Assembly: GCA_965203215.1 (NCBI GenBank)
Contig: CBDBBY010000001.1
Coordinates: 3,782,001-3,846,000 of the forward strand
Direction: 5' to 3'
Origin: CBDBBY01 sp965203215
Lineage (GTDB): Bacteria > Pseudomonadota > Alphaproteobacteria > Rhodobacterales > Rhodobacteraceae
DNA length: 64,000 nt
The notes under the pieces are model-generated. The model saw only the letters and a list, made by a program, of their open reading frames with translations, made no database searches and was not told where the DNA came from. Of this stretch, positions 24,692-34,351 are shown piece after piece. Within the stretch, counting starts at the first letter, position 1; every line of letters begins with the position of its first letter. The translations under genes were made by a program, and so were the position numbers.

Positions 24692-24875
24692 GCTTACAGA
24701 GTGCGTCGATAAAGCGTTGCTAAAATTTCAGCATGGAAGTCACGGGCAGCAAAACCTTTCTTCAGAAACAAAGATGGACGAATTGGACCCGACGCGGTCT
24801 CAACGATGCAGATCTCGGACAAGCACTTGGATATTCATAATTACATGGAATAAAATGCAGATATGCATCCACTAA
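24678..24875 (+). pseudogene. Possible decayed toxin frame after the Phd antitoxin
   Basis: A 65-codon frame that starts inside the antitoxin end, as a coupled toxin would. It begins MLTIELTECVDKALLKF, faintly like a RelE/ParE start, then loses all resemblance. It is likely a frameshifted or deleted toxin gene. Chance is possible. Confidence 0.25.
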
Positions 24876-25147
24876 TTGAACATCATCGCACGGAGATTCT
24901 CGCGTTCGCAAAGCGTCACGGCGTGCAGAACGTACGGGTATTCGGATCGATGGCGCGAGGAGACGCCGACGACAATAGCGATGTCGATTTGCTTGTTTCG
25001 CTTCCTCCGGGGCGGTCGGGATTGGCCTTGGGAGCCTTGCTGATGGATGTTCAAACACTCCTCAATCGCCGGGTGGATGTGCTCACAGAGCCGGGCCTCC
25101 ACCCCATGTTGCGTGATCGAGTGTTGAGGGAGGCGCGACCATTGTGA
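24863..25147 (+). CDS. MNT-domain nucleotidyltransferase (MntA-like antitoxin)
   Basis: A 94-residue minimal nucleotidyltransferase with the catalytic GSMARGDADDNSDVDLLV motif (Gly-Ser, then Asp-x-Asp). In MntA/HepT modules such proteins AMPylate and neutralise the HEPN RNase partner. The stop overlaps a GTG (TTGTGA) that opens a HepT-like frame, which is broken. The antitoxin-like gene is thus intact while its partner appears dead. Confidence 0.8.
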   Translation: MHPLIEHHRTEILAFAKRHGVQNVRVFGSMARGDADDNSDVDLLVSLPPGRSGLALGALLMDVQTLLNRRVDVLTEPGLHPMLRDRVLREARPL

Positions 25148-25305
25148 CGCCGGAACATGAGGATGATCGTGTCCTGCTGGGTTGCATCCGCCTGTGCAAC
25201 GTACGAATTCGAACATATTCGAGGTAAGAAGAACCTCCTACATGGGTTGTCCAAGACGCAGTCGTACGCACCAACAAACGCAACGAGTCGGCGCGAGCGC
25301 GATCA
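25144..25305 (+). pseudogene. Broken HepT-like HEPN toxin
   Basis: GTG-initiated frame MTPEHEDDRVLLGCIRLCNVRIRTYSR then a TAA. In another frame just after it, WVVQDAVVR resembles the conserved core of HEPN (DUF86/HepT) proteins. The pieces suggest a frameshifted and truncated HepT partner of the MNT gene. Short matches only. Confidence 0.45.
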
Positions 25306-25330
25306 AATCCGTGCAAGGGAAACCTGACAA

Positions 25331-26962
25331 GTGAATTCAATGCGACAAACCCTTTATTTCAACGGCATTGTCCTCACTATGAATGAGTACCGGTCGGAAG
25401 CCGAGGCTGTCCTGACGGAAGGCGGACACATCGTGCAGGTCGGGAACTTCGAGGAGGTCGCCTGGCAAGCGAAGCCGGGATGCGCTCGCCGCGACCTCCG
25501 CGGATGCGCCATGGTGCCGGGCTTCATTGATCCTCATGGGCACTTCCCCGATTCCGGGATCATGTCGCTTTTCAAGGTCGATCTTGCGCCGCCCCCGCTG
25601 GGCGATTGTCGCTCTCTCGCGATGGCTTTGGAGCGTCTGTCGTCCCAAGCGGAGGCGACGCCTGAAGGAGAGTGGGTGCTCGGCGCGATGTTCGACCCGG
25701 CCGGAGTTCCCGAGCGCAGATTTCCGACCAGGGACGAACTGGACGAAGTCTCCGGAACGCATCCCGTCTGGACGGAGCACTTCACCGGACATGCCGGGGT
25801 CGCGAACTCCCTTGCGCTCGCATGGAGGGGCGTCGATGAATCATCCCCCGACCCGGACGGCGGCAGACTCGGACGTGATCATCCGGGCGGCAGATTGACC
25901 GGCTTGCTTGAAGGGATGTCGGCCATGGGCGCGCTCGGAGATACCGAGTTCGGAATTGGACCAGCCGAGTTCCGAAAAGCCGCCGCGAATGCCGGTCGAG
26001 AATATCTCAGCAAGGGCGTGACGATGGCCCAGAACTCGTGGGCGCCGAAGACGCTGCTGCGCTACTTCGTCGACCTCGCGGAAAATCCTTTGCCGACGAT
26101 GCCGGATCTTGTGGTGCTTCCTGCAGGGCATCTTGAGCCTGAACTCAGCGAGAATCGATTGGATTTCGCGCTGCTCGAAAGCGCGTCTGTCCGGTTCGGT
26201 CCGCGAAAGCTTTTCGCGGACGGGTCGCTGCACGTTCAAACGGCTTGCCTGACAGAGCCTTATTTCAAGCCGCTCAACGGAGATGCCGGCCACCGCTGCG
26301 AACCTTCGATTTCCGCCGAAGGCATGTTCAAGCAGATTCTGCCGCTACATGAAGCGGGTTTCCAAGTGCATATCCACGTCAACGGCGACGCGACTGCGGA
26401 TATCGTGCTTGACGCGTTTGACCGGGTTTTGGATGCGGTCCCGAGATCCGACCATAGGCACACGCTGATCCATGCGCAGACCGTGAGAAAGGATCAATTG
26501 GATCGAATGGCGCAGCTGGGGGTGTCGGCAAGCTTTTTTCCCGCGCACATTTACTACTGGGGCGAGTACCACCGCGAGGTTTCGCTCGGGCCGGCGAGAG
26601 CCGAAAACATTTCTCCGGCTCGCTGGGCGGTCGAGAGCGGAGTCAGGTTCACCATCCACAACGATGCGACGGTTACGCCGACTTTGCCCCTGCATCTGGC
26701 TTGGTGCGCAGCGGAAAGGAAAACGAACCGGGGCCGCGTGCTCGGAGAAGATCAGCGGTTGACGCCTCTTGAAGCGCTCAAAGCGCATATGATCGATGCC
26801 GCATGGCAGGTCTTCGCGGAAGCTGAACGAGGCAGCATCGAAGTCGGCAAGAGGGCCGACTTTGCCATCCTGTCGGGAAATCCGCTGGATGCAGGCGACG
26901 GCTTGAAGGATTTGCGCGTCCTTGAGACTGTGCTCGCCGGGGAATCCGTTTATCGGGAGTGA
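25331..26962 (+). CDS. Amidohydrolase family protein (YtcJ-like)
   Basis: A 543-residue metal-dependent amidohydrolase of the amidohydrolase-3 group. Metal ligands are visible in GFIDPHGHFPD near residue 65, with later histidines in VHIHVNGDATAD and HRHTLIHAQT. A typical C-terminal block, ADFAILSGNPLD, closes the composite beta sandwich. A GTG at 25331 is followed by an ATG at 25340; the latter may be the true start. It is convergent with the M81 peptidase gene. The substrate is unknown, perhaps an amide or cyclic imide brought in by the neighbouring peptide-type ABC transporter (inference). Confidence 0.87.
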   Translation: MNSMRQTLYFNGIVLTMNEYRSEAEAVLTEGGHIVQVGNFEEVAWQAKPGCARRDLRGCAMVPGFIDPHGHFPDSGIMSLFKVDLAPPPLGDCRSLAMALERLSSQAEATPEGEWVLGAMFDPAGVPERRFPTRDELDEVSGTHPVWTEHFTGHAGVANSLALAWRGVDESSPDPDGGRLGRDHPGGRLTGLLEGMSAMGALGDTEFGIGPAEFRKAAANAGREYLSKGVTMAQNSWAPKTLLRYFVDLAENPLPTMPDLVVLPAGHLEPELSENRLDFALLESASVRFGPRKLFADGSLHVQTACLTEPYFKPLNGDAGHRCEPSISAEGMFKQILPLHEAGFQVHIHVNGDATADIVLDAFDRVLDAVPRSDHRHTLIHAQTVRKDQLDRMAQLGVSASFFPAHIYYWGEYHREVSLGPARAENISPARWAVESGVRFTIHNDATVTPTLPLHLAWCAAERKTNRGRVLGEDQRLTPLEALKAHMIDAAWQVFAEAERGSIEVGKRADFAILSGNPLDAGDGLKDLRVLETVLAGESVYRE

Positions 26963-27037
26963 AGCTGATCCTCCGGCGGGCTAAGGCCAAAGGAATGCCC
27001 GAGCTTACAGATCGTCGGGAAATAGCCTTGAGGCAGG

Positions 27038-28579
27038 TCATAGCAGCCGAACCCCCGGCCGAAGGCGCTTGTAGTCGATCCGATCCAATACGCATGGATT
27101 GTATCCCGGAGCGTCGACGAGAATCACGCGCGATGCGATCTGCTCGAAATCGGCTCTGAAGTGAACCGTGCTTTTGACCGCCACGATTGAAAGTCGGCTC
27201 GGATTGATTCCGAGATGGCTGAACACTGCGCGATCCAGGCACTGGATTCGCGCGGACGTTACGACGACGCGCACGTCGGATCTGCTGTCGACAACTTCAA
27301 GCGCAGCTGTCGGTCCGAGCGCGGCCTCGCAGCCGCCCATCATGGCTCCCGCGTACTCGAAGTTGCCGTCGCTCAGCGCGACGACTTTGAACCTGCTTTC
27401 GTAGGACGGATTTTCATCTCCGCCGAATTTACCGCCGAGCGCGAAATCGAATTCCGCTCCGACCCCGGCTTCGTGGGCCGCGGCGGCCGCGTCGGGATCA
27501 AAGAGCGCGCCGAGGGCGGCATTGGTCGCCCCGCAAGCCACCATCGACGCGAGCAGGGCGGTCGTGTCGGATGTCGCCCCTGCGCCCGAATTGTCCTGGA
27601 TGTCCGCCAGCACGACCGGTCGGCCGGGCTCGCCGAATTCGATTGCTTCGCGCACGGCTTCGTCGGGTTCGGCAAGTGCGGCGCTGAATTCATTCGCCGC
27701 CGCGACGACCGCGGCTTCGATTTCCTTCAGCTTTTGATTGATCGACTCGCGCGAGTACCCGGAAGCGACAATCGCCGGGCCGCATTGGGCGATGTCGGCC
27801 GGAGGAAATCCCAGTGCGATGTCCGCCGTCGGGTCTTTCAGCGACTGGCATGAGCCCAGCATGCCGTACAGCTTGTCGGCGGGCGGCTCGGTGGTGCATT
27901 GTGCATGAACCGGCACCATGAACGGCAACTTTCTGAAACCGGATTTGGGTTTCCGGCCGGCTCTGACTGCTTCTGCAAGCAAATTGAAGGCGCGTGCGCC
28001 CGTTTCCGCCATGTCCAGATGCGGGTACGTCCTGAATATGGTTACGATGTCCGCGGCATCCACCATTTCTTCCGTGACATTGGCATGCAAGTCCAAGCTG
28101 ATGGCGATCGGCATGCTTTCGCCTGTCAAATCGCGAACGCGCCGGAGCAGTTCGCCTTCGCCGTCTTCGAATTGTTCCGTCACCATCGCTCCGTGGAGAT
28201 CGAGATAGACTCCGTCAACGGGCATCGCGTCGGATATGCCCGCGAGGATTTTGGCGGCGATGGTTTCGAAGGCTTCGTCGCTGACGAGATTTGAGGGTTC
28301 AGCGCTTGCCCAGAGAATTGGAACCAGTTTCGCTTCATCTTCGGCTGCGGCGATGAAGCCGCCGATCGGAATGTTCATAGGCCTGAATACGCTCGGAACA
28401 TCCGTTCCCTCGGTCAAGCCGGGCCAGCCGTCCACTCGCATGAAATCCAAAAGGCCCGCGAATATCGGAGAGAAGGTGTTGGTTTCGTGCTGGAATCCTG
28501 CGACCGCGAATTTCGGCTTTCGTTTGTTCCTGTCCAACTTTCGGCCTCCAGATAGTCGATCCGCAAAATTGCGATTCAA
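27038..28579 (-). CDS. M81 family metallopeptidase (MlrC-like)
   Basis: A 513-residue protein of the M81/microcystinase C family. The N-terminal domain begins FAVAGFQHETNTFSP. Metal-binding regions are VYLDLHGAMV, SLDLHANVTEEM and FRTYPHLDMAETG. The C-terminal part contains VLADIQDNSGAGATSDTT. MlrC finishes degradation of linear microcystin, while most homologues have unknown peptide-like substrates. It begins 12 bases after the ABC ATPase gene, so it is the last gene of a peptide-uptake operon. Confidence 0.9.
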   Translation of the reverse strand: MNRNFADRLSGGRKLDRNKRKPKFAVAGFQHETNTFSPIFAGLLDFMRVDGWPGLTEGTDVPSVFRPMNIPIGGFIAAAEDEAKLVPILWASAEPSNLVSDEAFETIAAKILAGISDAMPVDGVYLDLHGAMVTEQFEDGEGELLRRVRDLTGESMPIAISLDLHANVTEEMVDAADIVTIFRTYPHLDMAETGARAFNLLAEAVRAGRKPKSGFRKLPFMVPVHAQCTTEPPADKLYGMLGSCQSLKDPTADIALGFPPADIAQCGPAIVASGYSRESINQKLKEIEAAVVAAANEFSAALAEPDEAVREAIEFGEPGRPVVLADIQDNSGAGATSDTTALLASMVACGATNAALGALFDPDAAAAAHEAGVGAEFDFALGGKFGGDENPSYESRFKVVALSDGNFEYAGAMMGGCEAALGPTAALEVVDSRSDVRVVVTSARIQCLDRAVFSHLGINPSRLSIVAVKSTVHFRADFEQIASRVILVDAPGYNPCVLDRIDYKRLRPGVRLL

Positions 28580-28591
28580 GTTCCGTCTTTA

Positions 28592-30649
28592 TCAAAACCC
28601 TATCGGAAAATGGCACATGACTGTCCGTCCGTCCGGGAGTTCGGTTTCGGTCGGCATTCGTGTCCGGCAGACAGGCTTTGCGTACTGGCATCTGGGATGG
28701 AATTCGCAGCCGCTCGGCCGGTTGGAAAGGCTCGGCACTTCGCCTTCGATGGAGACCAGCTTGCGTCTTCGCGTGGGGTCCGGGCTCGGAGCGCCTCGCA
28801 CGAGCGCATAGCTGTAAGGGTGCGCGGGTCGCTCGAACACGTCGGCGCAGCGCCCCTGTTCCACGATGCGGCCAAGATACATGATCGCAAGCCTGTCGCT
28901 GACTTGGCGGATCACGGGAAGGTTGTGGCTGATCAGGAGGTAGCCAGGCGAGTGCGTTTCCTGCAGTTCCATGAGCAAGTTCAATATTTCGCCCTGCACG
29001 GAGACATCCAGTCCCGCCGTGGGCTCGTCGGCGACGACGAGGGACGGATTGAGCGCCAGAGCTCGCGCCACGCCGACCCGGCGCGCTTGCCCGCCGGAGA
29101 GCTCGTGCGGATAGCGGGACAGGAAGTTCGTCGGAAGGCGCACCATGTCGCACAGCTTCTGCGCCTGCTTCGCCAAATCTTCTTCAAGTTCCCCGTGGAT
29201 TCGGAAGGGTTCCGTCAGCAGCTGCATGACCGTCCGCCTCGGGCTGAGCGAACCGACCGGGTCTTGGAACATCATCGCGACCTGTCGGCGGATCCGCTTG
29301 AATTCGGATTGAGAGAGTCCGGTCAATTCCTGTCCCTTGTACTGGATCGAGCCTGATTCGGCGCGAACAAGGCCGAGTATGGCCCTTCCGAGTGTCGACT
29401 TGCCGGCGCCGCTTTCGCCGACAAGACCGAGGGTTTGCCCGGAACCCAGACTTATGGTCGCGTCGCAGACTGCGTCGACGAACGGGTCGGAGCTGCCGGA
29501 GGCCAAGGCATTGATCAGGCCCATCGCCCTGAAGCGGACCCGCAGATCATTTACCGAAAGGAGTTTCGTTTCGCTCTCTTCGTCCGCGCTCAGTACCGGA
29601 GCGGTCGGCTGCGCGCCCTCCGCGGCGGTTGCTTCAACTCGGTTGTCGCGAGTTTTGCGTTCCGGTCCCGACGCATGGAAATGGCATCTGACGCCGTGCT
29701 CGATACCTCCGTAATTGCTTTCGACCTGGCTGTCGGTCGGGCTTTCGGCGTTGCATTTCGCTTCGGCGCGGGGGCATCTTGCGGCGAATACGCATCCGGT
29801 CGGCGGCGAATGCAGATCGGGAACGTCGCCGGGAATGGTCGGGAAAGATCGCGACTTCGCCAATTCCAGAGCTGGGTCGCATTCCAATAGGGCCCTCGTG
29901 TACGGGTGGCGGGGATGGAAAAAGATGTCGCGGACATCGGAGTGCTCGACGACTTCGCCGGCGTACATCACGACGACCTCGTCGCACAATTCCGCGATCA
30001 GCCCCAAATTGTGAGACACCAGCATGACGGTCGATCCGAACTCTGAGCGAGCTTCCCTGATCAAATGGATGATCTGGGCCTCCATCGTCACGTCCAGTGC
30101 CGTCGTGGGCTCGTCCGTGATGAGCAGAGCGGGGTCCATCAGCAGCGCCATCCCGATTCCGGCGCGCTGGCGCATTCCGCCGCTGAACTGATGAGGGTAG
30201 TTGTAGATCCTCGACTCCGGGTCGGGAATTCCCACGCGGCGCATCATGTTCGCCGCCCGGGCAACTTTTTCGCGCATTCCGATTTCGCGTCTCCGATACT
30301 GGATATCGACCATTTGCGTCCGGTAGTCGTGCACCGGAATTTGCGACGTCATGGGATCCTGGAACACCATCGAAACCTCTTCGCCCCGGAACTGCCGGAT
30401 TTCGCCCTCGTCGAAATTGAGGACGTCGCCGCCGCGATAGAGGATTGTTCCGCCTTCGATGTTTCCGTTGTTGGCCAGCAAGCGCATGACCGCCCAGATG
30501 AGCGTGCTCTTCCCCGACCCGCTTTCGCCGACCACCCCCAAAATTCGCCCTTTGCGAACCGAGATGTTGATGTCCCGGAGCGCATGGACGCGGCCTCTCG
30601 GCGTGCTGAAGTCCACGCTCAGACCTTGAATGTCCAGCAGGGTTTCCAC
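28592..30649 (-). CDS. Dipeptide/oligopeptide ABC transporter, fused double ATPase
   Basis: About 685 residues carrying two complete ABC ATPases, as in GsiA or DppD-DppF fusions. The first Walker A is GESGSGKST with signature FSGGMRQRAGIG; the second is GESGAGKST with LSGGQARRVGVA. After each is the oligopeptide-type C-terminal Cys-rich stretch (CVFAARCPRAEAKC; CEFHPRCQYAKPVC). The GTG at 30649, two bases after the permease stop, is the likely start; a longer frame to 30763 lies inside the permease gene. It powers import through the two permeases upstream. Confidence 0.92.
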   Translation of the reverse strand: METLLDIQGLSVDFSTPRGRVHALRDINISVRKGRILGVVGESGSGKSTLIWAVMRLLANNGNIEGGTILYRGGDVLNFDEGEIRQFRGEEVSMVFQDPMTSQIPVHDYRTQMVDIQYRRREIGMREKVARAANMMRRVGIPDPESRIYNYPHQFSGGMRQRAGIGMALLMDPALLITDEPTTALDVTMEAQIIHLIREARSEFGSTVMLVSHNLGLIAELCDEVVVMYAGEVVEHSDVRDIFFHPRHPYTRALLECDPALELAKSRSFPTIPGDVPDLHSPPTGCVFAARCPRAEAKCNAESPTDSQVESNYGGIEHGVRCHFHASGPERKTRDNRVEATAAEGAQPTAPVLSADEESETKLLSVNDLRVRFRAMGLINALASGSSDPFVDAVCDATISLGSGQTLGLVGESGAGKSTLGRAILGLVRAESGSIQYKGQELTGLSQSEFKRIRRQVAMMFQDPVGSLSPRRTVMQLLTEPFRIHGELEEDLAKQAQKLCDMVRLPTNFLSRYPHELSGGQARRVGVARALALNPSLVVADEPTAGLDVSVQGEILNLLMELQETHSPGYLLISHNLPVIRQVSDRLAIMYLGRIVEQGRCADVFERPAHPYSYALVRGAPSPDPTRRRKLVSIEGEVPSLSNRPSGCEFHPRCQYAKPVCRTRMPTETELPDGRTVMCHFPIGF

Positions 30650-30651
30650 GC

Positions 30652-31518
30652 TCAGCGCTTTCCTCGCAGCTTGGGGTCGAACACGTCCCGCAGCGCCTCG
30701 CCCAATAGAGTGAAGCCCAAAGTCGTGAGCACCAGAGGTATTCCGCCGGCGATGACGGGCCAAGGCGATGAACGGATCACAAGGTATCCTTCGTTCAGTA
30801 TCGTTCCCCAGCTGGCGGTCGGAGGCAGCACGCCCAGTCCGAGGAAACTCAATCCGGCTTCAATCGTCACGACGACCGGAACATCCATTGCTGCGAGTAT
30901 GAGAAGCGGGCCGATTACGTTCGGCATGACGTGGTGGAAAAGGGTGCGGATCGCTCCCGATCCCATCGATTTCTCCGCGAGGATGAACTCCGTGTTCTTG
31001 AGCGCGAGCGTGGCTGTCCGGGCAAGGCGGGCGTAGCCCGGAATGCTCGTCACGATGACGATGGCGAGCACCAAGTTGAGGCTGGGCCCGAGAAGCGAAA
31101 CGGCGGCCAAAGCAAGAACGATGGTAGGGAAGGACCTGATCGTGTCGAACACGAGCAGCAGCCCGTGATCGAGCCATCGCGGCCCGAAGCCCGCGATCAT
31201 TCCCAGCAGCAGGCCGATGCCGAGGGCGGACGTCACTCCGATCGCCGCGACCTTGAGCGCGACCCGCCCGCCGTATAGCACTCGCGTATAGATGTCGCGT
31301 CCCAGCTGATCCGCGCCGAGCCAATGATCGGCGCTCGGCCCGGTAAGTCGTGCTGCGATGTCGAGTTGGTTGGGATCATGAGTCGCGAACAACGGCGCGA
31401 GAAATGCGCTCAGAAAGAACGCGACGACAAGGACGAGACCAAACATGCCTTGGCCGTTCCTTAGGAACAGCCGAAGCTTTTCCCACTCGACGGGTCGGGT
31501 TGCGACGGAAGTTTCCAT
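30652..31518 (-). CDS. Peptide-type ABC transporter permease (DppC-like)
   Basis: 288 residues with an N-terminal hydrophobic segment and the DppC start pattern (FATHDPNQLD, HWLGADQLGRDIYTRVLYGG). Five more membrane segments and the EAA loop ILAEKSMGSGAIRTLFHHVMPN follow. The ATG at 31518 (METSVATRP) is 16 bases after the DppB-like stop and is preferred to 31578. Works with the neighbouring DppB-like subunit. Confidence 0.92.
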   Translation of the reverse strand: METSVATRPVEWEKLRLFLRNGQGMFGLVLVVAFFLSAFLAPLFATHDPNQLDIAARLTGPSADHWLGADQLGRDIYTRVLYGGRVALKVAAIGVTSALGIGLLLGMIAGFGPRWLDHGLLLVFDTIRSFPTIVLALAAVSLLGPSLNLVLAIVIVTSIPGYARLARTATLALKNTEFILAEKSMGSGAIRTLFHHVMPNVIGPLLILAAMDVPVVVTIEAGLSFLGLGVLPPTASWGTILNEGYLVIRSSPWPVIAGGIPLVLTTLGFTLLGEALRDVFDPKLRGKR

Positions 31519-31534
31519 CGGTGCGAACGCGCGC

Positions 31535-32479
31535 CTACAAGTTCTCGCGGACTCGCGGGTCGAGCAGCGACACCGCAAGATCCGCCACGAGCGTGACGGC
31601 GACGTACATGACGACCGTTACCAGAACGGCGCCTTGCACGACCGGGAAGTTTCGATTCAGCACCATGTCGTAGATGATCTTCCCTATACCCGGCCGAGCA
31701 AAGATGATCTCTGCGAAAACGGTCCCGGACAGCAGTACGCCGAAGCCTACCCCCATCAACGTGATCGTCGGGAGGATGGCGACCTTGAGCGCGTAGCGGT
31801 ACACGACAGTTCGGTTCTTCAAGCCGAATGCTTTTGCTGAGCGTATGTAATTCTCGCCCATGACCTCGAGCATCGACGCCCGAACCATCCTCGCAAGATA
31901 GCCGACCCATCCCAGACCGACCGCGAAGGAAGGAAGCACAAGGTGTCGAGCCAAGTCCAATACATCTCCTTCGTCGCCAGCCCCTATGACCGGAAACAGG
32001 TCGAGGTAGATCGCAAAGAAGAGGATTGCCCAGATCGAAACGAGGAACGCTGGCACGGTTATCGTGCCGATGGATACGATGCCCGTGAACTTGTCGAGCC
32101 ACGAATTCGGGCGCACGGCCGAAAGGCAGCCGATCGGGATCCCCAGCAAAGCCGACCAGGCGATGGCGGAGACCGCGAGCGCGATCGTGTGGGGCAACTG
32201 CTCCAAAATCGTCAGCGATACGCTTTTGTTGCTGAATACGTCCGTTCCGAGGTCTCCCGAAAGAACGTTTCCGAAGAATATGAAGAAGCGCGTCAGTACG
32301 GGCTTGTCCAAATGCATTTTCGCGGCGTAGGCCGCTTGGATTTCGGGAGTCGCGCGAGGTCCGAGCGCGATGCTCACCGGATCGCCCGGAATCATGTTGA
32401 GCATTGCGAACAGGGTCAGGATTGCGAGCCAGATAATCAGCGCGGAAAGACCGATTCGCTTCAAAATATAAATCAACAT
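31535..32479 (-). CDS. Peptide-type ABC transporter permease (DppB-like)
   Basis: 314 residues. The N-terminal membrane helix is followed by FAMLNMIPGDPVSIALG, the usual DppB start region. The EAA loop is near VMGENYIRSAKAFGLKNRTVVYRYALK and the conserved ARPGIGKIIYDMVLNRNFPVVQG is near the C-terminus. It is the first permease in the operon, 57 bases downstream of the binding protein gene. Confidence 0.93.
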   Translation of the reverse strand: MLIYILKRIGLSALIIWLAILTLFAMLNMIPGDPVSIALGPRATPEIQAAYAAKMHLDKPVLTRFFIFFGNVLSGDLGTDVFSNKSVSLTILEQLPHTIALAVSAIAWSALLGIPIGCLSAVRPNSWLDKFTGIVSIGTITVPAFLVSIWAILFFAIYLDLFPVIGAGDEGDVLDLARHLVLPSFAVGLGWVGYLARMVRASMLEVMGENYIRSAKAFGLKNRTVVYRYALKVAILPTITLMGVGFGVLLSGTVFAEIIFARPGIGKIIYDMVLNRNFPVVQGAVLVTVVMYVAVTLVADLAVSLLDPRVRENL

Positions 32480-32536
32480 GCATCAAGTATATTTTGTTCG
32501 AGCCGCCGAGCGTCCCGTGCCCGGCGGCTCGACGGT

Positions 32537-34090
32537 TCAGCGCGAACTGAAGTAAGCCAGCTGCATTTCTCCGGAAGGCGCGAATTGGGCGTCCAGATCA
32601 GCCCGGTGGATGAACACCTCGGGTTCGTGGACCAGCCAGACGTACGCTCCCGTTTCGTCCATGATTTCCTGCATCCGCACATATATTTTTGCGCGCTCCG
32701 CAGGGTCGACTTCTTCGATGCCCCTTGCGTAGAGCTCTTCGAACTCGTCCGAAGACCACCGCTCCCAATTCCAAATGCCCACTTGGTCGCGGACAAACCA
32801 CTGGGTCGGTTCGAACGGATCAGGTCCCGAACCGAAACGCATCAACCAGAGTTCAAGCTCCTTCCAGGTGTCGCCCTTGCTCTCCTGTCCCATTTCCCAG
32901 AACGGACCGGAGTCCAACGGTATCACAGTCACATTGATGCCGACCTCCGCGAGATTGGCTTGAATGATCGTGGCCGAAAGGACCCTTTCCTGATTGTTGA
33001 GCGTCCGAAGCGTGAGATCCAGCCCTTCCGCGCCGGCCTCCTTGACGAGCGCCCGCGCGGCGTCGGGGTCATAGGAGTATCCGGCACTGTCGCGCTTGCC
33101 GACCAGTCCCGGGCTTACGATGCCGAAGGACGGTTCGACAGCGCCCGAATAAGCGCCTTGAATTATGGCGTTCTGATCGACAGCTTGCTGGATGGCCTTC
33201 CTGACCCGGATGTCCTGCAGCTTCGGGTTTTCGGTATTCATGCCCAGCCACATGTACTGAAGCGCGCCTGCCGTCGTGAGCCTGCTGTTGGGCGGAAGCT
33301 CTTTGACGTATCTGGCCAAAGCATTGGAAGACACTTGAACGCAGTCGAGTTCGCCCGCTTCGAACGCGAGAGCGGCCGTTTCGTACTCCGTGACCAGGCG
33401 GCACTCGATCTCGTCGAAGTAGGTGGGCTCTCCCGTCCATTCGGGATTGCGCGTCAGCCGGACATATTGTCCTTGCCTCCATTCGAACACGTACGGTCCG
33501 CAAGTCGCCGGCGGGTCGTTGGTGTAGCGCCCTCCGACGGCTTCGACGGCGGCCTTGCATAGAATGATGCCCGTTCCCGACGCGAGCGTCGAGTTCATGA
33601 AGGGAGAGAACGGCTGGTTCAGGACCACGGTGCCGCTGTAACGATCCTTGATGTCCACCCGATCGTACGCTTGGTAGTCGCCCTTCCATTCGCTTTGCGC
33701 CATCCGGTCGTAGCTGAACTGCACGTCTTCGGTCGTCAACTCGCCGTAGCCGTTCGACCACATGAGACCCTTCTTCAGCGTAAACTCTATGTGCGTCGAG
33801 TCCGTCTGCACGACGGATTCGGTGAATGGAGCAGGCATCCACCCTTGGCCCGGCACATCCGAGTAATGGACCAATGACGGCATGCAGCACCAGTTCACGT
33901 CGTTCACGGGGTGTCCGCCGACGTAGTATCCCGGATCCAAGCTATCCATGTCTCTGTTGAATCGGACGGTCAGTTTCCCAGCTTCGATGGCGAACGACAT
34001 TCCAGGGAACGTGCCGGTCAGGCCAGCGGTTCCCGCGAATGCGGCGGCTTGCATGAAGCGGCGCCTGGACAATCCTTGCGATGTATTCAT
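32537..34090 (-). CDS. Peptide-type ABC transporter substrate-binding protein
   Basis: A 517-residue periplasmic binding protein of SBP family 5. The N-terminus has a twin-arginine style signal (SRRRFMQAAAFAGTAGL), so export by Tat is likely. Family features include FTLKKGLMWSNGYGELTTEDVQFSYDR and IRVRKAIQQAVDQNAI. The ATG at 34090 has a strong GGAGG and is preferred to a longer frame to 34222. It heads an operon of SBP, DppB, DppC, double ATPase and M81 peptidase, which implies import of a peptide-like compound. Confidence 0.92.
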   Translation of the reverse strand: MNTSQGLSRRRFMQAAAFAGTAGLTGTFPGMSFAIEAGKLTVRFNRDMDSLDPGYYVGGHPVNDVNWCCMPSLVHYSDVPGQGWMPAPFTESVVQTDSTHIEFTLKKGLMWSNGYGELTTEDVQFSYDRMAQSEWKGDYQAYDRVDIKDRYSGTVVLNQPFSPFMNSTLASGTGIILCKAAVEAVGGRYTNDPPATCGPYVFEWRQGQYVRLTRNPEWTGEPTYFDEIECRLVTEYETAALAFEAGELDCVQVSSNALARYVKELPPNSRLTTAGALQYMWLGMNTENPKLQDIRVRKAIQQAVDQNAIIQGAYSGAVEPSFGIVSPGLVGKRDSAGYSYDPDAARALVKEAGAEGLDLTLRTLNNQERVLSATIIQANLAEVGINVTVIPLDSGPFWEMGQESKGDTWKELELWLMRFGSGPDPFEPTQWFVRDQVGIWNWERWSSDEFEELYARGIEEVDPAERAKIYVRMQEIMDETGAYVWLVHEPEVFIHRADLDAQFAPSGEMQLAYFSSR

Positions 34091-34351
34091 TGGCTCCTCC
34101 AATAGTGTGTTGTTGCGAGATCTATATAGCCGTATCGAACGACAATAAAGCCGCTGTACACGCTCGGTACTTTTTGGGACCGTGTAGGGCCGGTTTCGTC
34201 TGACTTCTGCGGTTGGGCACAAGCGCGCCCGATACGGACGCTTTTGGTGCCTAGCATTCGATGATTGACGTTTCGGTTGGTGTGCCCACTACAGCTGAGG
34301 CAGTCCAGCATCGGTTGATAGGTCATGATGAAGAGGACATTTTGACCTCGC
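34091..34351. other. Promoter region of the peptide ABC operon
   Basis: No gene. It should carry the promoter of the minus-strand operon. A single half-site GTAGTGGGCA (minus strand, about 34279-34288) resembles one half of the repeated motif found at five promoters between 42 and 58 kb, but the other half is missing. Confidence 0.35.

Noticed and set aside
31943..33562. Plus-strand frame (539 codons) across the ABC permease and binding protein genes
   Set aside because: Overlaps two well-supported minus-strand genes and has no recognisable motifs.
34279..34288. A sixth copy of the repeated promoter motif upstream of the peptide ABC operon
   Set aside because: Only one half (GTAGTGGGCA) is present; the paired unit 11 bases away is missing.
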